Of a DNA stretch of 64,000 bases, positions 7,460 through 16,240 are shown one piece after another. The stretch is from Bradyrhizobium sp. ISRA430. GTDB taxonomy: Bacteria; Pseudomonadota; Alphaproteobacteria; Rhizobiales; Xanthobacteraceae. A program made the position numbers and the translations under genes. Under the pieces are notes generated by a model that saw only the letters and a list, made by a program, of their open reading frames with translations, was not told where the DNA came from and did no database searches. The stretch's first letter is position 1; each line of letters opens with the position of its first letter. The stretch is from assembly GCF_029909975.1 (NCBI RefSeq), contig NZ_CP094516.1:7542501-7606500 (forward strand), read 5' to 3'.

Positions 7460-8773
7460 TCAAACCATTCTCAGGAGCCGGTCCTGCAGATCGCGGGCCG
7501 CGGGCCGATCGCGCGCAATCACAAGGCACTCCACCGTGCCGGCCTCTTCGTCGGCGGCAAGCGGGATCACGCCCTCCTTGCGTGTGCGGTCGAACAGAAA
7601 TCCTTCCTTGACGAAACGATCATGCGCTGTTTGGAGGGATCGTGATCGAACATTTCTAGCGGATAAAATAACGTTGCAACCGGAATAGTCGAAGCCCAGC
7701 AGCCGGACGGCAATGCTGTGTAACACCGAGCCGCCACCCCAGCGGCCGTTCGCTTCATTAAACAGCAACCGTCCGTCATCCGTGAAAATGGCGTCAATGT
7801 TGATCATTCCGCGATATCCCAGGTTTCGCGCAAGCGCCACAAATCGGTAGGCATGCGCCTGAGCAGTCAACCACTGCTCGTTCCCCAGGTCGCTTGGAAG
7901 CTCAAGTCCTGTCCAGATCAGAGCTCTTTCGGATCGATCCGTGCTTTTACGCAGACGTATGTTTCCACTGTTCATGAAAACGATTGAACCATCCTCGATT
8001 TCATACTCGAGATAGAACAAAGACTTGGCCAGGTGGTACGACTCCACGACCAGCGTCTTACACGATGCCGTTGTCATCTCAGACCAAAGCGCGTCAGGAT
8101 CAAACGACGGCCATGGAATTCGCCGGGTATCTCTTGCCCCAGGTAGTGGATCGCTTTCATTGCCGGTCAGGATGACATTTCCGACTCCACCGGCTCCATT
8201 GTCCAGCTTTACAATGACGCTGCCGGTCTCGGTTCTGAGGGAAGTGACCGCTCTGAATAGTTCGTTTGAGTCCGTCGTGACGGATCCATTGGGCAGCGGA
8301 AGTGCGACGCTTGTCGCCAATTGACGGAAGTGGCTCTTGCGGTTCAACAGATCAGGCCCTCGCTGCAGAGCGAAGTCGTCGCCGGTCTGCGGTATGCCCA
8401 GCATGGCCGCCAGGCGTGCGACGCCTTCGGTAGAGTAGCAGGGATACAATCGCCAGGTTGATTTCTGACGAATATGTCGGTTGATTCGCTCAACAATAGT
8501 CTTGGACAGAAGTGTGCAATCATCAAGGATCGGCGATTGGCGGCCGCCTTCGGGTACAAGCAGACAAAGACTCGATGCGTCGAAATCGAGGGTCGCACCA
8601 ATGAAGGATAGCAGATCCGCCGGGATGACTACCGGGGAGACTATCAGGTCACCCTCATGAGCAAACCACGCTGAACGGTATGCCGAGTTGGCGGCCAGCG
8701 AAAGTTGAGCTGGTGTCAGATCGGCGCCCGACATTTGAGCCGTACCGGCATTCATGATCAGGATCCGCGGCAT
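7460..8773 (-). CDS. ATP-grasp ligase, PGM1-like
   Basis: A 437-residue soluble protein with ATP-grasp features. VIVKLDNGAGGVGN (about residues 187-200) is the ATP-binding lysine and glycine loop. FLYLEYEIEDGSIVFMN follows, and FNEANGRWGGGSVLH near residue 340 carries the magnesium-binding Glu and Asn. The N-terminal half (FALQRGPDLLNRKSHFRQLA) resembles peptide-ligase-like ATP-grasp proteins of the PGM1 group, which join an amino acid or peptide to a carboxylate. The ATG at 8773 follows GGAGGT at 5 bases. On the same strand upstream lies a dead adenylate-forming enzyme fragment (8940-9141). This suggests a former natural-product gene set. Substrate unknown; the exact subfamily is uncertain. 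Confidence 0.72.
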   Translation of the reverse strand: MPRILIMNAGTAQMSGADLTPAQLSLAANSAYRSAWFAHEGDLIVSPVVIPADLLSFIGATLDFDASSLCLLVPEGGRQSPILDDCTLLSKTIVERINRHIRQKSTWRLYPCYSTEGVARLAAMLGIPQTGDDFALQRGPDLLNRKSHFRQLATSVALPLPNGSVTTDSNELFRAVTSLRTETGSVIVKLDNGAGGVGNVILTGNESDPLPGARDTRRIPWPSFDPDALWSEMTTASCKTLVVESYHLAKSLFYLEYEIEDGSIVFMNSGNIRLRKSTDRSERALIWTGLELPSDLGNEQWLTAQAHAYRFVALARNLGYRGMINIDAIFTDDGRLLFNEANGRWGGGSVLHSIAVRLLGFDYSGCNVILSARNVRSRSLQTAHDRFVKEGFLFDRTRKEGVIPLAADEEAGTVECLVIARDRPAARDLQDRLLRMV

Positions 8774-8939
8774 CCGCGACCTCCGGGCATTTGGGCGCGA
8801 TCAGACAGGGATCGTGATGCCAACAATGGTGAACTTGCTGCGCCGTGGTGAGGCACTGAGCGAAGCTTGATTTGGCGCCGTCCTGCTCCGAGAGAGGATA
8901 GGTCGGTGCTTTCGCATCGAGCATTGCAGCCCCAGATAA

Positions 8940-9141
8940 TTCGGCCTGCTAAAGCTGAGGATCGCGATCCGGTCTCCCCTCTGGACGTCGAGCTGACTCT
9001 TGAAGGCGCGAGCGATCCGCCAGTCTGTCGGTTGAGGCTGACGTAGCTGAGAGTCTGCACTTCGAAATGGATCGCAGTGTTGTCGGGAGCATACGGAGCG
9101 TTTCGCTCGATCAGTCTGCAGAGATCCAACGCGTTATTCAT
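8940..9141 (-). pseudogene. N-terminal remnant of an AMP-forming synthetase/ligase
   Basis: Reading from 9141 leftwards gives LIERNAPYAPDNTAIHFEVQ and TLSYVSLNRQ, which is the start of acyl-CoA/amino-acid adenylating enzymes. After a one-base shift another frame reads GDRIAILSFSRPNYLGLQ, the next conserved block of the same family. The remaining 400 or so residues are missing and the ATP-grasp gene follows. It is therefore a broken N-terminal fragment of an enzyme that activates a carboxylic acid as its adenylate. Confidence 0.55.
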
Positions 9142-9285
9142 GCGCGTCAGGCCCGCACAGTACGTTTGCCGCGATGCGCTTCCGCCGCAACCCGGAATTT
9201 GGCGAGGCCCCGATCACATGCTTCGGTTGGCCCTTGTACAGGCGATGATCACACGGCCTTGGCCGGACCCGGTTCTTGGTGGATG

Positions 9286-9570
9286 TCATGGGTTGCGAAC
9301 AATGGATATTGCTTGAGGGATCTCGGCCGATTGATCACCCATTCTGTTCTGCTGGGCGGCGGTCGTGTGCATCTGTCCGTAGTGATAGACACACCACGAA
9401 GACAGTTTCTTGCCGCGTCTTTGATATACAGGCTCGCCGCACATATAGGCCTCTCTGGCATCTCCATCTTTGAAGCCGATGATGCAACGGCATTGGCCTT
9501 CAATATGGTCGATCAACAAGACCTTCTTGACGCCGTCGGGCTCTTTCAACTTGCTTCTCCATAATGCCAA
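9286..9570 (-). CDS. GcrA-like small zinc-binding protein
   Basis: A 94-residue protein whose central part resembles the C-terminal region of the alphaproteobacterial cell-cycle regulator GcrA: IEGQCRCIIGFKDG, YMCGEPVYQRRGK, SWCVYHYGQMH. The Cys/His spacing (C, C, C, C, H, H) suggests bound zinc. GcrA itself is about 170 residues with an N-terminal helix-turn-helix that recruits RNA polymerase at methylated promoters. That part is absent here, so this is a shortened relative or a separate small family. It starts at the ATG at 9570 and stands alone. Function is inferred only from the similarity. Confidence 0.5.
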   Translation of the reverse strand: MALWRSKLKEPDGVKKVLLIDHIEGQCRCIIGFKDGDAREAYMCGEPVYQRRGKKLSSWCVYHYGQMHTTAAQQNRMGDQSAEIPQAISIVRNP

Positions 9571-10536
9571 GCAATATCTTCCGACACCGCGCTGGTCACG
9601 CGGAGCGACAATTGCAGCTCAGGCTCTTTGAAAACCTGCGCAGGCCCGCCGTCTGTCGCACCTTTGCGCGATGGAAATGCCTTGCCACCACGGGAAAGCA
9701 GTTTGAACAGAGCGGAAAGCCGGTTCGGCGAACTGATTTTGGCGCGGTGTCGCGCCAGTGGAGGGGCCTGGTTCAGATTCGGGAAGCAGCGTCCCCCCGT
9801 AGGGGGTTCGGATGGAGGTCTACGTCGGTCAATTCTGACCTCATCGGCTCTCTGGTGCCCCGGCCCAGAACAGCCACATAGTCTCGGTTCCGGAATGGCG
9901 AACCATTCAAAGCTACGTGCGAGCCATAGCGCCGCAATCGGGACTCGCTGCAGAGCCCTTCCGACCGACCCGCCACCGGGGATGAGGATCATGACCGACC
10001 ATCGGGACGGGGATCTGACCAGCTGAGACATTCGCAATCCTTCACAATCCCGGCGGCAGACCGAGATAGGTGCCCACCTCAAGATCGTACAACTTAACGT
10101 TACGTCCGATTCAAGCCCTTTTAGGCAGCCGTGTGAACGTGGCCAAGCTCTCAAATCGGGCCGCCGGCCGGTCTGGTGTCGCACGCATTCAGCGCTGCGA
10201 TTTGCGTCAAGAAAGTTCGTCTCCCTTTGAGATCAGGGTCGCTGCCGATGAGCCCATTGTCGGAAACGCTCACCCTTTTGCGACCAATTGCTCGCTACCT
10301 TTGCAGCCGATTGCCCGCCTGACCTCCGCTGCGCCGTCATTGATTAGCTCAGTCACTTCTATCCGACGCTGACCCTGCAATGCCAAATGCGGCATCCGAC
10401 CGATAGTTTTCGATGAGGCCGGCCTGATGGGGGCGCAGCCTGTAGCCCTTGGGGGAGGGCGAGGAACGATCCTGCGAAGTGCCGGCGGCCGTCATCCAAC
10501 GCACGTCGCGGTCGCTGACTTCGCCTGGTGCGGGGA
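9571..10536. other. Gap of about 1 kb, no intact gene
   Basis: Several overlapping open frames run on both strands, but none has protein-like composition or a convincing start. The only clear element is a copy of the dispersed quasi-palindrome at 10086-10115. Confidence 0.4.
10086..10115 (+). repeat. Dispersed quasi-palindrome, copy 1
   Basis: TACAACTTAACGTTACGT followed by CCGATTCAAG. It is one of five related copies (see 14802, 18508, 38610, 45166) sharing TACAA-x-x-T-x-ACG-x-x-ACGT-x-x-x-x-TTCAAG. The core is an imperfect inverted repeat, like operators of MerR-family regulators. Confidence 0.55.
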
Positions 10537-11661
10537 TTATCGCAGCGTCTGATAGAGGCGGTACAGCAGCCGCGCGCGAGGTTCAATCGACGAGATGTAG
10601 AGTTGCTCATAATGCGTATGCGCGCCCTTGCCGTCGACGCCAAGGCCGTCAAGGGTCGCGGTATGCGGCGCGGTGAAATTGCTATCGGAGCCGCCGCCGC
10701 TGAACGCGTCGAGCAGCTCGAAGCCAAGCTCGGCGGCCAGCTCTTTGGCGTGTGCGTAAAGCGCAGCACCGGCGCTGGTCTTCTCATATGGCGGACGGTT
10801 CAATTCGCCTGATACCTTCACGCTGACGCCCTCGGTGCGCGAGCTGATGCCGAGAATCTTCGGCACCAGCTCGTCGGCATGGGCCATGGTCGGGACGCGC
10901 ATGTCGACTTGCGCATAGGCCAGTTCCGCGACGACGTTGGGCCTGGTGCCGCCGCGGACGACGCCGACATTGACGGTGATACCGCGCGTGAGATCGTTCA
11001 TCGCTTCCAGCGTCTGGATCACATGGCCGAGTTCCCGGATTGCGCTGCGGCCGTCCTCGGGGCCCGTGCCGGCATGCGCGGGCGCGCCCTTGATGAATAC
11101 GTCGAAGCGCGCAACGCCCTTGCGCCCCGTGATGACCTTGCCGCCGTCGCGCGCCGGCTCGGTCACCAGCACGTATTTGGCCTTGCGGCCCTCGGCCTCG
11201 ATCAGCGCGCGCGAGGTTGGGCTGCCGATCTCTTCGTCCGAGACGTAGAGGTGGGTAATGCCGAGCGGCGGGCGTGCGTCATCGGCGCAGATTTGCCGGA
11301 ATGCGTGATAGGCGAGGTAGGCACCGCCCTTCATGTCGTAGATGCCGGGGCCGAACGCATTGTTGCCGTCGATCTTGAATGGTAGCCGTTCGATAGATCC
11401 CATCGGATGAACGGTGTCGAGATGGCTTAACACCAGAATGCCCGGTACGCCCTGCCCCCAAGAAGAGCGGGTGACCAAATGATCGCCGCAGCCGTCACGC
11501 CCCGCAACGCGCTCGACGCTGGCCGGCAGGTCGCGATAGCCTGCTGCGACGACATCAGCCAGTTTGTTGATCTGATCCGGCCGCTCCGTCGGAGATTCGA
11601 TCAGGACCCAGCGGCGAATGCCCTTGAGAATCGGGGCGATTTCGAACGCGTTGCTGGACAT
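10537..11661 (-). CDS. M20 family metallopeptidase (glutamate carboxypeptidase type)
   Basis: A 374-residue zinc peptidase of the M20 family, closest in pattern to carboxypeptidase G2. Metal ligands are visible in order: His in LSHLDTVHPMG, Asp in GIYDMKGGAYLA, the catalytic Glu pair in YVSDEEIGSP, Glu in LVTEPARDGG, and His in DGKGAHTHYEQLY. Length and order are normal, so the enzyme should be active. Such enzymes remove C-terminal glutamate or other amino acids from peptides, folates or amino-acid conjugates in the cytoplasm. The ATG at 11661 is chosen because homology begins there; an upstream in-frame ATG at 11721 adds 20 unlikely residues. It stands alone on the minus strand. Confidence 0.85.
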   Translation of the reverse strand: MSSNAFEIAPILKGIRRWVLIESPTERPDQINKLADVVAAGYRDLPASVERVAGRDGCGDHLVTRSSWGQGVPGILVLSHLDTVHPMGSIERLPFKIDGNNAFGPGIYDMKGGAYLAYHAFRQICADDARPPLGITHLYVSDEEIGSPTSRALIEAEGRKAKYVLVTEPARDGGKVITGRKGVARFDVFIKGAPAHAGTGPEDGRSAIRELGHVIQTLEAMNDLTRGITVNVGVVRGGTRPNVVAELAYAQVDMRVPTMAHADELVPKILGISSRTEGVSVKVSGELNRPPYEKTSAGAALYAHAKELAAELGFELLDAFSGGGSDSNFTAPHTATLDGLGVDGKGAHTHYEQLYISSIEPRARLLYRLYQTLR

Positions 11662-12202
11662 GGTTGTCTGACGCCTTTGAATTCGATTGTCATCGCTTCT
11701 GCAAGATGATGACATCACCATCTACTCACATCAGAATCGAGCCCGAAGATCTAGAGAGGCGCCATCCGTTGTGACCCCGGGGCGTGCCTCTGGACCAGAT
11801 CCTGCTGCGGCAACGATGCTACGCGCCTGTCGATCACAACTGAGCTACCAAAGCTGGTAGTTTTCGACGAGATTATGCAGCCGAGGCCGTACTGGAGTTG
11901 GACGTTCTGGTGAGCTGTAATTGTTCTGATCAGGACCTTCCTGCGATTTCGGCAAAAAACGCATTGTCCTGACCAGGTAACCCGCACGCGTCTCGACGCG
12001 GGAGGTCGCAGGCCGGCGCCAGCATAGCAGGACAGGCGAAGCGCCGAAATCGCCGGAGCTGATGAGGCCTTTCAATACGAGCTCTAATCTGTGAAACCAG
12101 TCGCAGCCCGGGCGATTGTTCGATGACCGTCGCTGGAAGCGACCAGCGATTGAGGCCATCCACCGTTCTGCTCTCCCGACGGCATCTGCGCAAAAACCGC
12201 AC
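11662..12202. other. Gap between M20 peptidase and flavin reductase remnant
   Basis: About 540 bases. Minus-strand open frames continue in the direction of the flavin reductase remnant, but their translations are not recognisable. They could be remains of a gene once co-transcribed with it. Confidence 0.35.
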
Positions 12203-12727
12203 TCAGTCAAGCAGTAAGGTTCGAAGCGCGCCCCGGAAGTTGATCAACGGATTTCCATGGCTTTCTCGGGTCGCGATAATTCGTCCGATCAAGATGGTAT
12301 GTGTGCCAAAGCACCTTGTGGTCATACAAAACGCATTCGAGCGCGCAAAATGCGTCCGGCAATAGCGGTACATTGAGGACGCCCTGATTCCAGGGCGCGG
12401 TATCGAAGCGGTGAACGCCTTTCGCCCCCTCCCGACCGCCAAAACGCAGGGCAAGGTCCTCCTGGTCACTGCGGAGAACACTGACTCCAAAGCTGCCGTT
12501 GGCAAGGATCTCATTATGTACCTCGGAGCGGGCTTGATGCCAACGAACAGGCACGGCGGCTCCAAGCAGAGTGACGTCACAGAACTCACCGTCAGTCCAC
12601 GTCGTCCGGCTGCCGTCCCGGTCGTCACGATGGCGACACCGCTCGCCAGGCTTCGCATGGCATGGCGGAACTCTGCCGGTTGGATAGACGGCACATCCCG
12701 AATCGCAGGAGAGAACCGGTGGCTCAT
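12203..12727 (-). pseudogene. Flavin reductase (HpaC/NTAB-like) with two compensating frameshifts
   Basis: The gene begins MSHRFSPAIRDVPSIQPAEF and reads FRHAMRSLASGVAIVTTG, then CLEPPCLFVGIKPA, the start of the flavin reductase-like domain that makes FMNH2 or FADH2 for partner monooxygenases. Near 12530 one base is lost and the family sequence goes on in another frame: SEVHNEILANGSFGVSVLRS, then FGGREGAKGVHRFDTAPW and LPDAFCALECVLYDHKVL. Near 12308 a second shift restores the first frame, which ends GTHTILIGRIIATRES. Total length (174 codons) is normal for the family. The middle third of any product would be wrong, so the gene is probably dead. A candidate partner monooxygenase is at 40265. 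Confidence 0.75.
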
Positions 12728-13172
12728 GATCTGCCTCTGGAGTTGAACCCCACTTCTAGTGTCTCCACACCCAGAGACGACTTTGATCCCTATTGGGCCT
12801 GTAATGGGGTACCCGGTGTGGGAATTGCGTGCCTGGCAGGCTCAGATGAGACCGGGTATGACTTCGATGTCCTCTGGATCAGCTACAGTCAGGACCGGAC
12901 GGACGTGCAATATCTCGGCGCGTTGCGCCGGATCGGCGATCGCAGCGGCAGAATTGAGAACTGCCGCCGCCACGTGTTTCAACAGGGCCCTCATCAAACA
13001 GCAGACCGCGCTGAGCAGCCCGGCGACGCGCCAGTGCACCTGGAGCCGTGGTCGCGATCCGATCAGCTGGGTTGGAACCTCGCTGGGGCCCCGTGCGGAC
13101 GGGATGATGCCGATTGCGGTACCGCCCGCGCGCCTGCCAGAGCTTCTCCGCATGTAGACGGCATCGGCGCAC
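12728..13172. other. Gap with unrecognised minus-strand reading frames
   Basis: About 445 bases. A minus-strand frame at 12842-13183 has alanine-rich, protein-like stretches but no family I recognise and no start site. It may be a further decayed gene. Confidence 0.35.
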
Positions 13173-13358
13173 CTAATGCACATTTAGGAGAACACGCTTT
13201 TTTGCCTCGATAAGATGCTCATCGAGCGTTGCGTGCAGCGCACCCCGCAGCTCCGGCGGGATCGAGCTATCTGTATCGATCAATTCCCGAAACTTCCGAA
13301 TGATGTGTTCCATCACTGCGATAGATCCGAGTGTTTCAATCCTCTGCAAGGACATCAT
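13173..13358 (-). CDS. Small hypothetical protein, 61 aa
   Basis: The ATG at 13358 is preceded by AAGGAG at a normal distance, which supports translation from here. The 61-residue product is mostly helical and amphipathic (IVMEHIIRKFRELID-like segment, then LRGALHATLDEHLIEAKKR). No membrane segment, signal peptide or known motif is visible. It lies 260 bases downstream of the trpD-like gene on the same strand, so read-through is possible. Function unknown. Confidence 0.5.
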   Translation of the reverse strand: MMSLQRIETLGSIAVMEHIIRKFRELIDTDSSIPPELRGALHATLDEHLIEAKKRVLLNVH

Positions 13359-13618
13359 TCGATTGTCTCCTTTGGCGCGCAGCGCGCGCTTCATCGCGGG
13401 TCCTCACCTCGGCAACCCGGGCTGCAACAGGCTCTCGTCGATAAAAAAGTTGGCTCTCGCGCGGCGTGCTGAGCGCGAATTGCTTTCGGCAGGGCGAGCG
13501 CAGGCGGCGCACGCTCCTTGAAATTCCGCGGAAGTGACGCGCATTCGTGGCTGTAGTGTTTTCGCGCTCGTGAGCAGCAGACTTGGTCGCAATACCGGAA
13601 CATCGGCTAGCTCGGCTG

Positions 13619-14632
13619 TCAGGCGTTCGAAACCGCGATCAGACGCTTCAGTCGAGCGGCTGCGGCGCCGCGATCAAGTGATTCTTGTCCAAGTGCTACG
13701 CCTTCCTGCAGTGTCGAGGCCCGCCCGGCCACGACCAACGCCGCCGCCGCGTTCAAAAGCGCGGCGTCGCGAAATCGACCTGGTACGCCATCGAGCACAT
13801 TTTGCAGCGCAACGGCATTAGCCTCGGCATCGCTGCTCTCCAGCGCGTCGTTGCGGCTGCGGGGGAGCCCGGCTTCTTCCGGCGTCACTTCAAAGGTGCG
13901 AACTATACCCGCCTCAAGCGCAGCAACAAACGTTGGGCCGGTGAGGGTTATTTCGTCGAGCCCGTCCAAGCCATGAACAACCCATGCCGATTCGGCACCA
14001 AGGTTCTTCAAGGCGTACGCCAGAGGCTGCACCCATTCGGGACACAATACCCCAACGATCTGCCGCTTGACCCCGGCCGGGTTGCACAGAGCCTCGATCA
14101 GATTAAAGATCGTATGGGTTCCAACTGCGGTCCGGATCTGCCCGATGCGCTGCATCGCCGGATAATGGGCTGACGCAAACATGAAGCCGATGTCGGCTTC
14201 CTGCACGCAACGTGCGATGGCCTCAGGCTTGAGATCAACCTTCACACCGAGGCGCGCCAACACGTCTGCGGCGCTTGAACCCGAAGACGCAGCGCGGTTG
14301 GCATGCTTGGCCACAGGAATGCCGGCTCCGGCGACGATGAAGGAAGCACACGTCGACACGTTGACCGAATACATAAGGGTCTCGCTTGTGCCAGCGAGAC
14401 CGACGGGGTCGCATGCCGCCTCGATCCGCGGCATTCTATTCCGCATCGCCGAGGCGGCGCCGGTGACTTCTTCGACCGTCTCGCCCCGGACCCTCATCCC
14501 CATCAACAAGGCTCCGATTTGCGAGGGAGTTGCGTAACCCGACATCATGCTGTCGAAGGCTGACGCAGTTTCCTCACGCGTCAGAGTGGCGCCCGTGGCA
14601 ACTTTGCCGATGATCGATCTAAGCACTTCCAT
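13619..14632 (-). CDS. trpD: Anthranilate phosphoribosyltransferase-like protein without GTGGD
   Basis: A 337-residue full-length member of the TrpD family, which normally transfers anthranilate to PRPP in tryptophan synthesis. Most landmarks are present: NVST (91-94), [19 protein letters not shown] (96-114), [12 protein letters not shown], and [12 protein letters not shown]. The PRPP- and magnesium-binding GTGGD motif is replaced by GTSET (81-85). KHGNR has become KHANR, and the following serine loop reads RAASSGSS. These changes should weaken or abolish the normal reaction, although the rest of the reading frame is intact. No other trp gene is nearby. It may be a paralogue with another substrate or an early pseudogene. 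Confidence 0.75.
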   Translation of the reverse strand: MEVLRSIIGKVATGATLTREETASAFDSMMSGYATPSQIGALLMGMRVRGETVEEVTGAASAMRNRMPRIEAACDPVGLAGTSETLMYSVNVSTCASFIVAGAGIPVAKHANRAASSGSSAADVLARLGVKVDLKPEAIARCVQEADIGFMFASAHYPAMQRIGQIRTAVGTHTIFNLIEALCNPAGVKRQIVGVLCPEWVQPLAYALKNLGAESAWVVHGLDGLDEITLTGPTFVAALEAGIVRTFEVTPEEAGLPRSRNDALESSDAEANAVALQNVLDGVPGRFRDAALLNAAAALVVAGRASTLQEGVALGQESLDRGAAAARLKRLIAVSNA

Positions 14633-14940
14633 CGAACTTTACGCGTTCCTTGTCCAACCTCGAGCTCTTCCGTTCAGCGAGACATCGTTGAAGAGACGAC
14701 ACGGCACCGATTGCCTTGATGCAGCGGCCCCGCCCCACGCGGCATGGCCTCATTGGCGCTTGAGGCGGTAGTCGGTTGATTGTGGGCACACTTGGCGAGG
14801 CTACAACCTGACGCTACGTGAGGGTCAAGCTCCATTTCGGGGGCGAGAGGAGATCGTCGGCCAGTTAGAACACTGCAGGTGCTTGTCGCAGGACCGATGA
14901 CACTGTCTCGCGCCCGCTTGCCGCGTCCGCAGCGGCCTCT
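14633..14940. other. Gap between trpD-like gene and carboxyltransferase remnant
   Basis: About 310 bases without a gene. It contains copy 2 of the dispersed quasi-palindrome (14802-14829). Confidence 0.45.
14802..14829 (+). repeat. Dispersed quasi-palindrome, copy 2
   Basis: TACAACCTGACGCTACGTGA followed by GGGTCAAG. The centre AACCTGACG-CT-ACGTGAGG is close to a perfect inverted repeat. Related copies lie at 10086, 18508, 38610 and 45166. Confidence 0.6.
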
Positions 14941-15330
14941 TTACCGCGGTGTTCCGGCCGGATCACCGCCCTGCAGGAAGAGCAGGGGCGTCCGGTTCTT
15001 GTCGCACAGCTGAATGAAATGAGCCCCCTTTAGCGCGCTGTCGCCGAACGGCACGCCATTATTGGCAGGATCGCGACTTGAAATCCATGAAGCCGCGCAA
15101 AGCGCACACGAGTGATGTCGCATAGTGCGGCTGGTATTCTTGAAATCGGCTGCCATCGACCAGACGAGCAATGATCTCTCGCATGTCGAACGCGCTTGCG
15201 CGTCCTTTGGAATGATCCCGTAGAGTTCGGACGCACTATAGGCGGGCGGCTCGGGGCCTACTCGATCGATCGAGGTCTTCGTTGGTTGGTGGAAGCCAGG
15301 AACGACATCGCGGGCAATCGCATTTGCCTG
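14941..15330 (-). pseudogene. Carboxyltransferase (beta) subunit remnant of an acyl-CoA carboxylase
   Basis: The minus strand reads TSIDRVGPEPPAYSASELYG and IIPKDAQ. After frame changes it continues with NNGVPFGDSALKGAHFIQLC and RTPLLFLQGGD. These are consecutive blocks of the carboxyltransferase subunit of methylcrotonyl- or propionyl-CoA carboxylases, which usually read FSDSALKGAHFIELC and TPLLFLQNITGF. Between the blocks the frame is disrupted, and the protein ends where the usual oxyanion loop begins. It lies directly downstream of the broken biotin carboxylase gene and was probably part of the same operon. Confidence 0.6.
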
Positions 15331-16240
15331 GATCTCGGAGCTTGCGAAGTAATCACCGGTGCCCGACACGCTGGCGTGCATGAGGGCGCCGCGCCAACTG
15401 ACGAGTGCTGCGTGAAGCTCGGGCACGGCGTCGGCCGCTTCGCGGACCGGTCTCGTCAGGAGAGCCGCGGATACACAGGAACGCAGACATTCTGGCAGCA
15501 AAGTTGCCCGCTGCGACATGTGGGTGTTCTTCTCGGTATCCCGTATGGAACGGATCGACGAGAAATGCCTCGTCACAAAGAATCCGGGCGAGCAAGCTCG
15601 CGTTGGTCTCGCACCCAAGTAGAACCAGTTCGCGAACGGCGCGATGGGCCTTCAGAGCAGCCTCTATGCGGTGGCATGATGATTTCGGCGAGCATGGGAT
15701 CGAACGCCGGCGTGATGTGCGGGCCTTGCATGATGCCGCTGTCGATCCGTACGCCATCCGGATACTCGAGAAGAAGTACTTTGCCGGTGGTCGGGAGGTA
15801 TCCGCGTTCGGGAGCCTCCGCGCAGAGCCTGAGCTCGATTGCATGCCCATTTGAAACACGGCTGCGAAAGTGCAGGTTCGCGGCCCGCTGCCGCATAGAC
15901 TTATTCGGCGATCAGCTCGATGCTGGTGATCATCTCGGTCACCGGGTGTTCGACCTGAAGGCGTGTATTCATTTCCAGAAAGTAGAACTCTCCGCTGCTG
16001 GAAATGAACTCGACCGTTCCTGCATTCTGATAGTTCGCTGCACGGGCGATGCCGAGGCCGGTCTCGCAAATCCGGGTCCGCAATTCTGGTGATAACGCTA
16101 GCGAGGGCGTTTCCTGGATGATCTTCTGGAAACGGCGCTGCACCGAACATCCGCGCTCGAAGAGGGGCCCCGCGTCAACCTCATGGTAGGAAATTGCAGG
16201 ACGAATTCCAAGCTTGTGCAGCATTTTAATGATACGTGCG

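Noticed and set aside
9546..10184. A 212-codon minus-strand frame
   Set aside because: Composition is Arg/Pro/Ser-rich without hydrophobic core, and another frame overlaps it on the plus strand. No start site or family.
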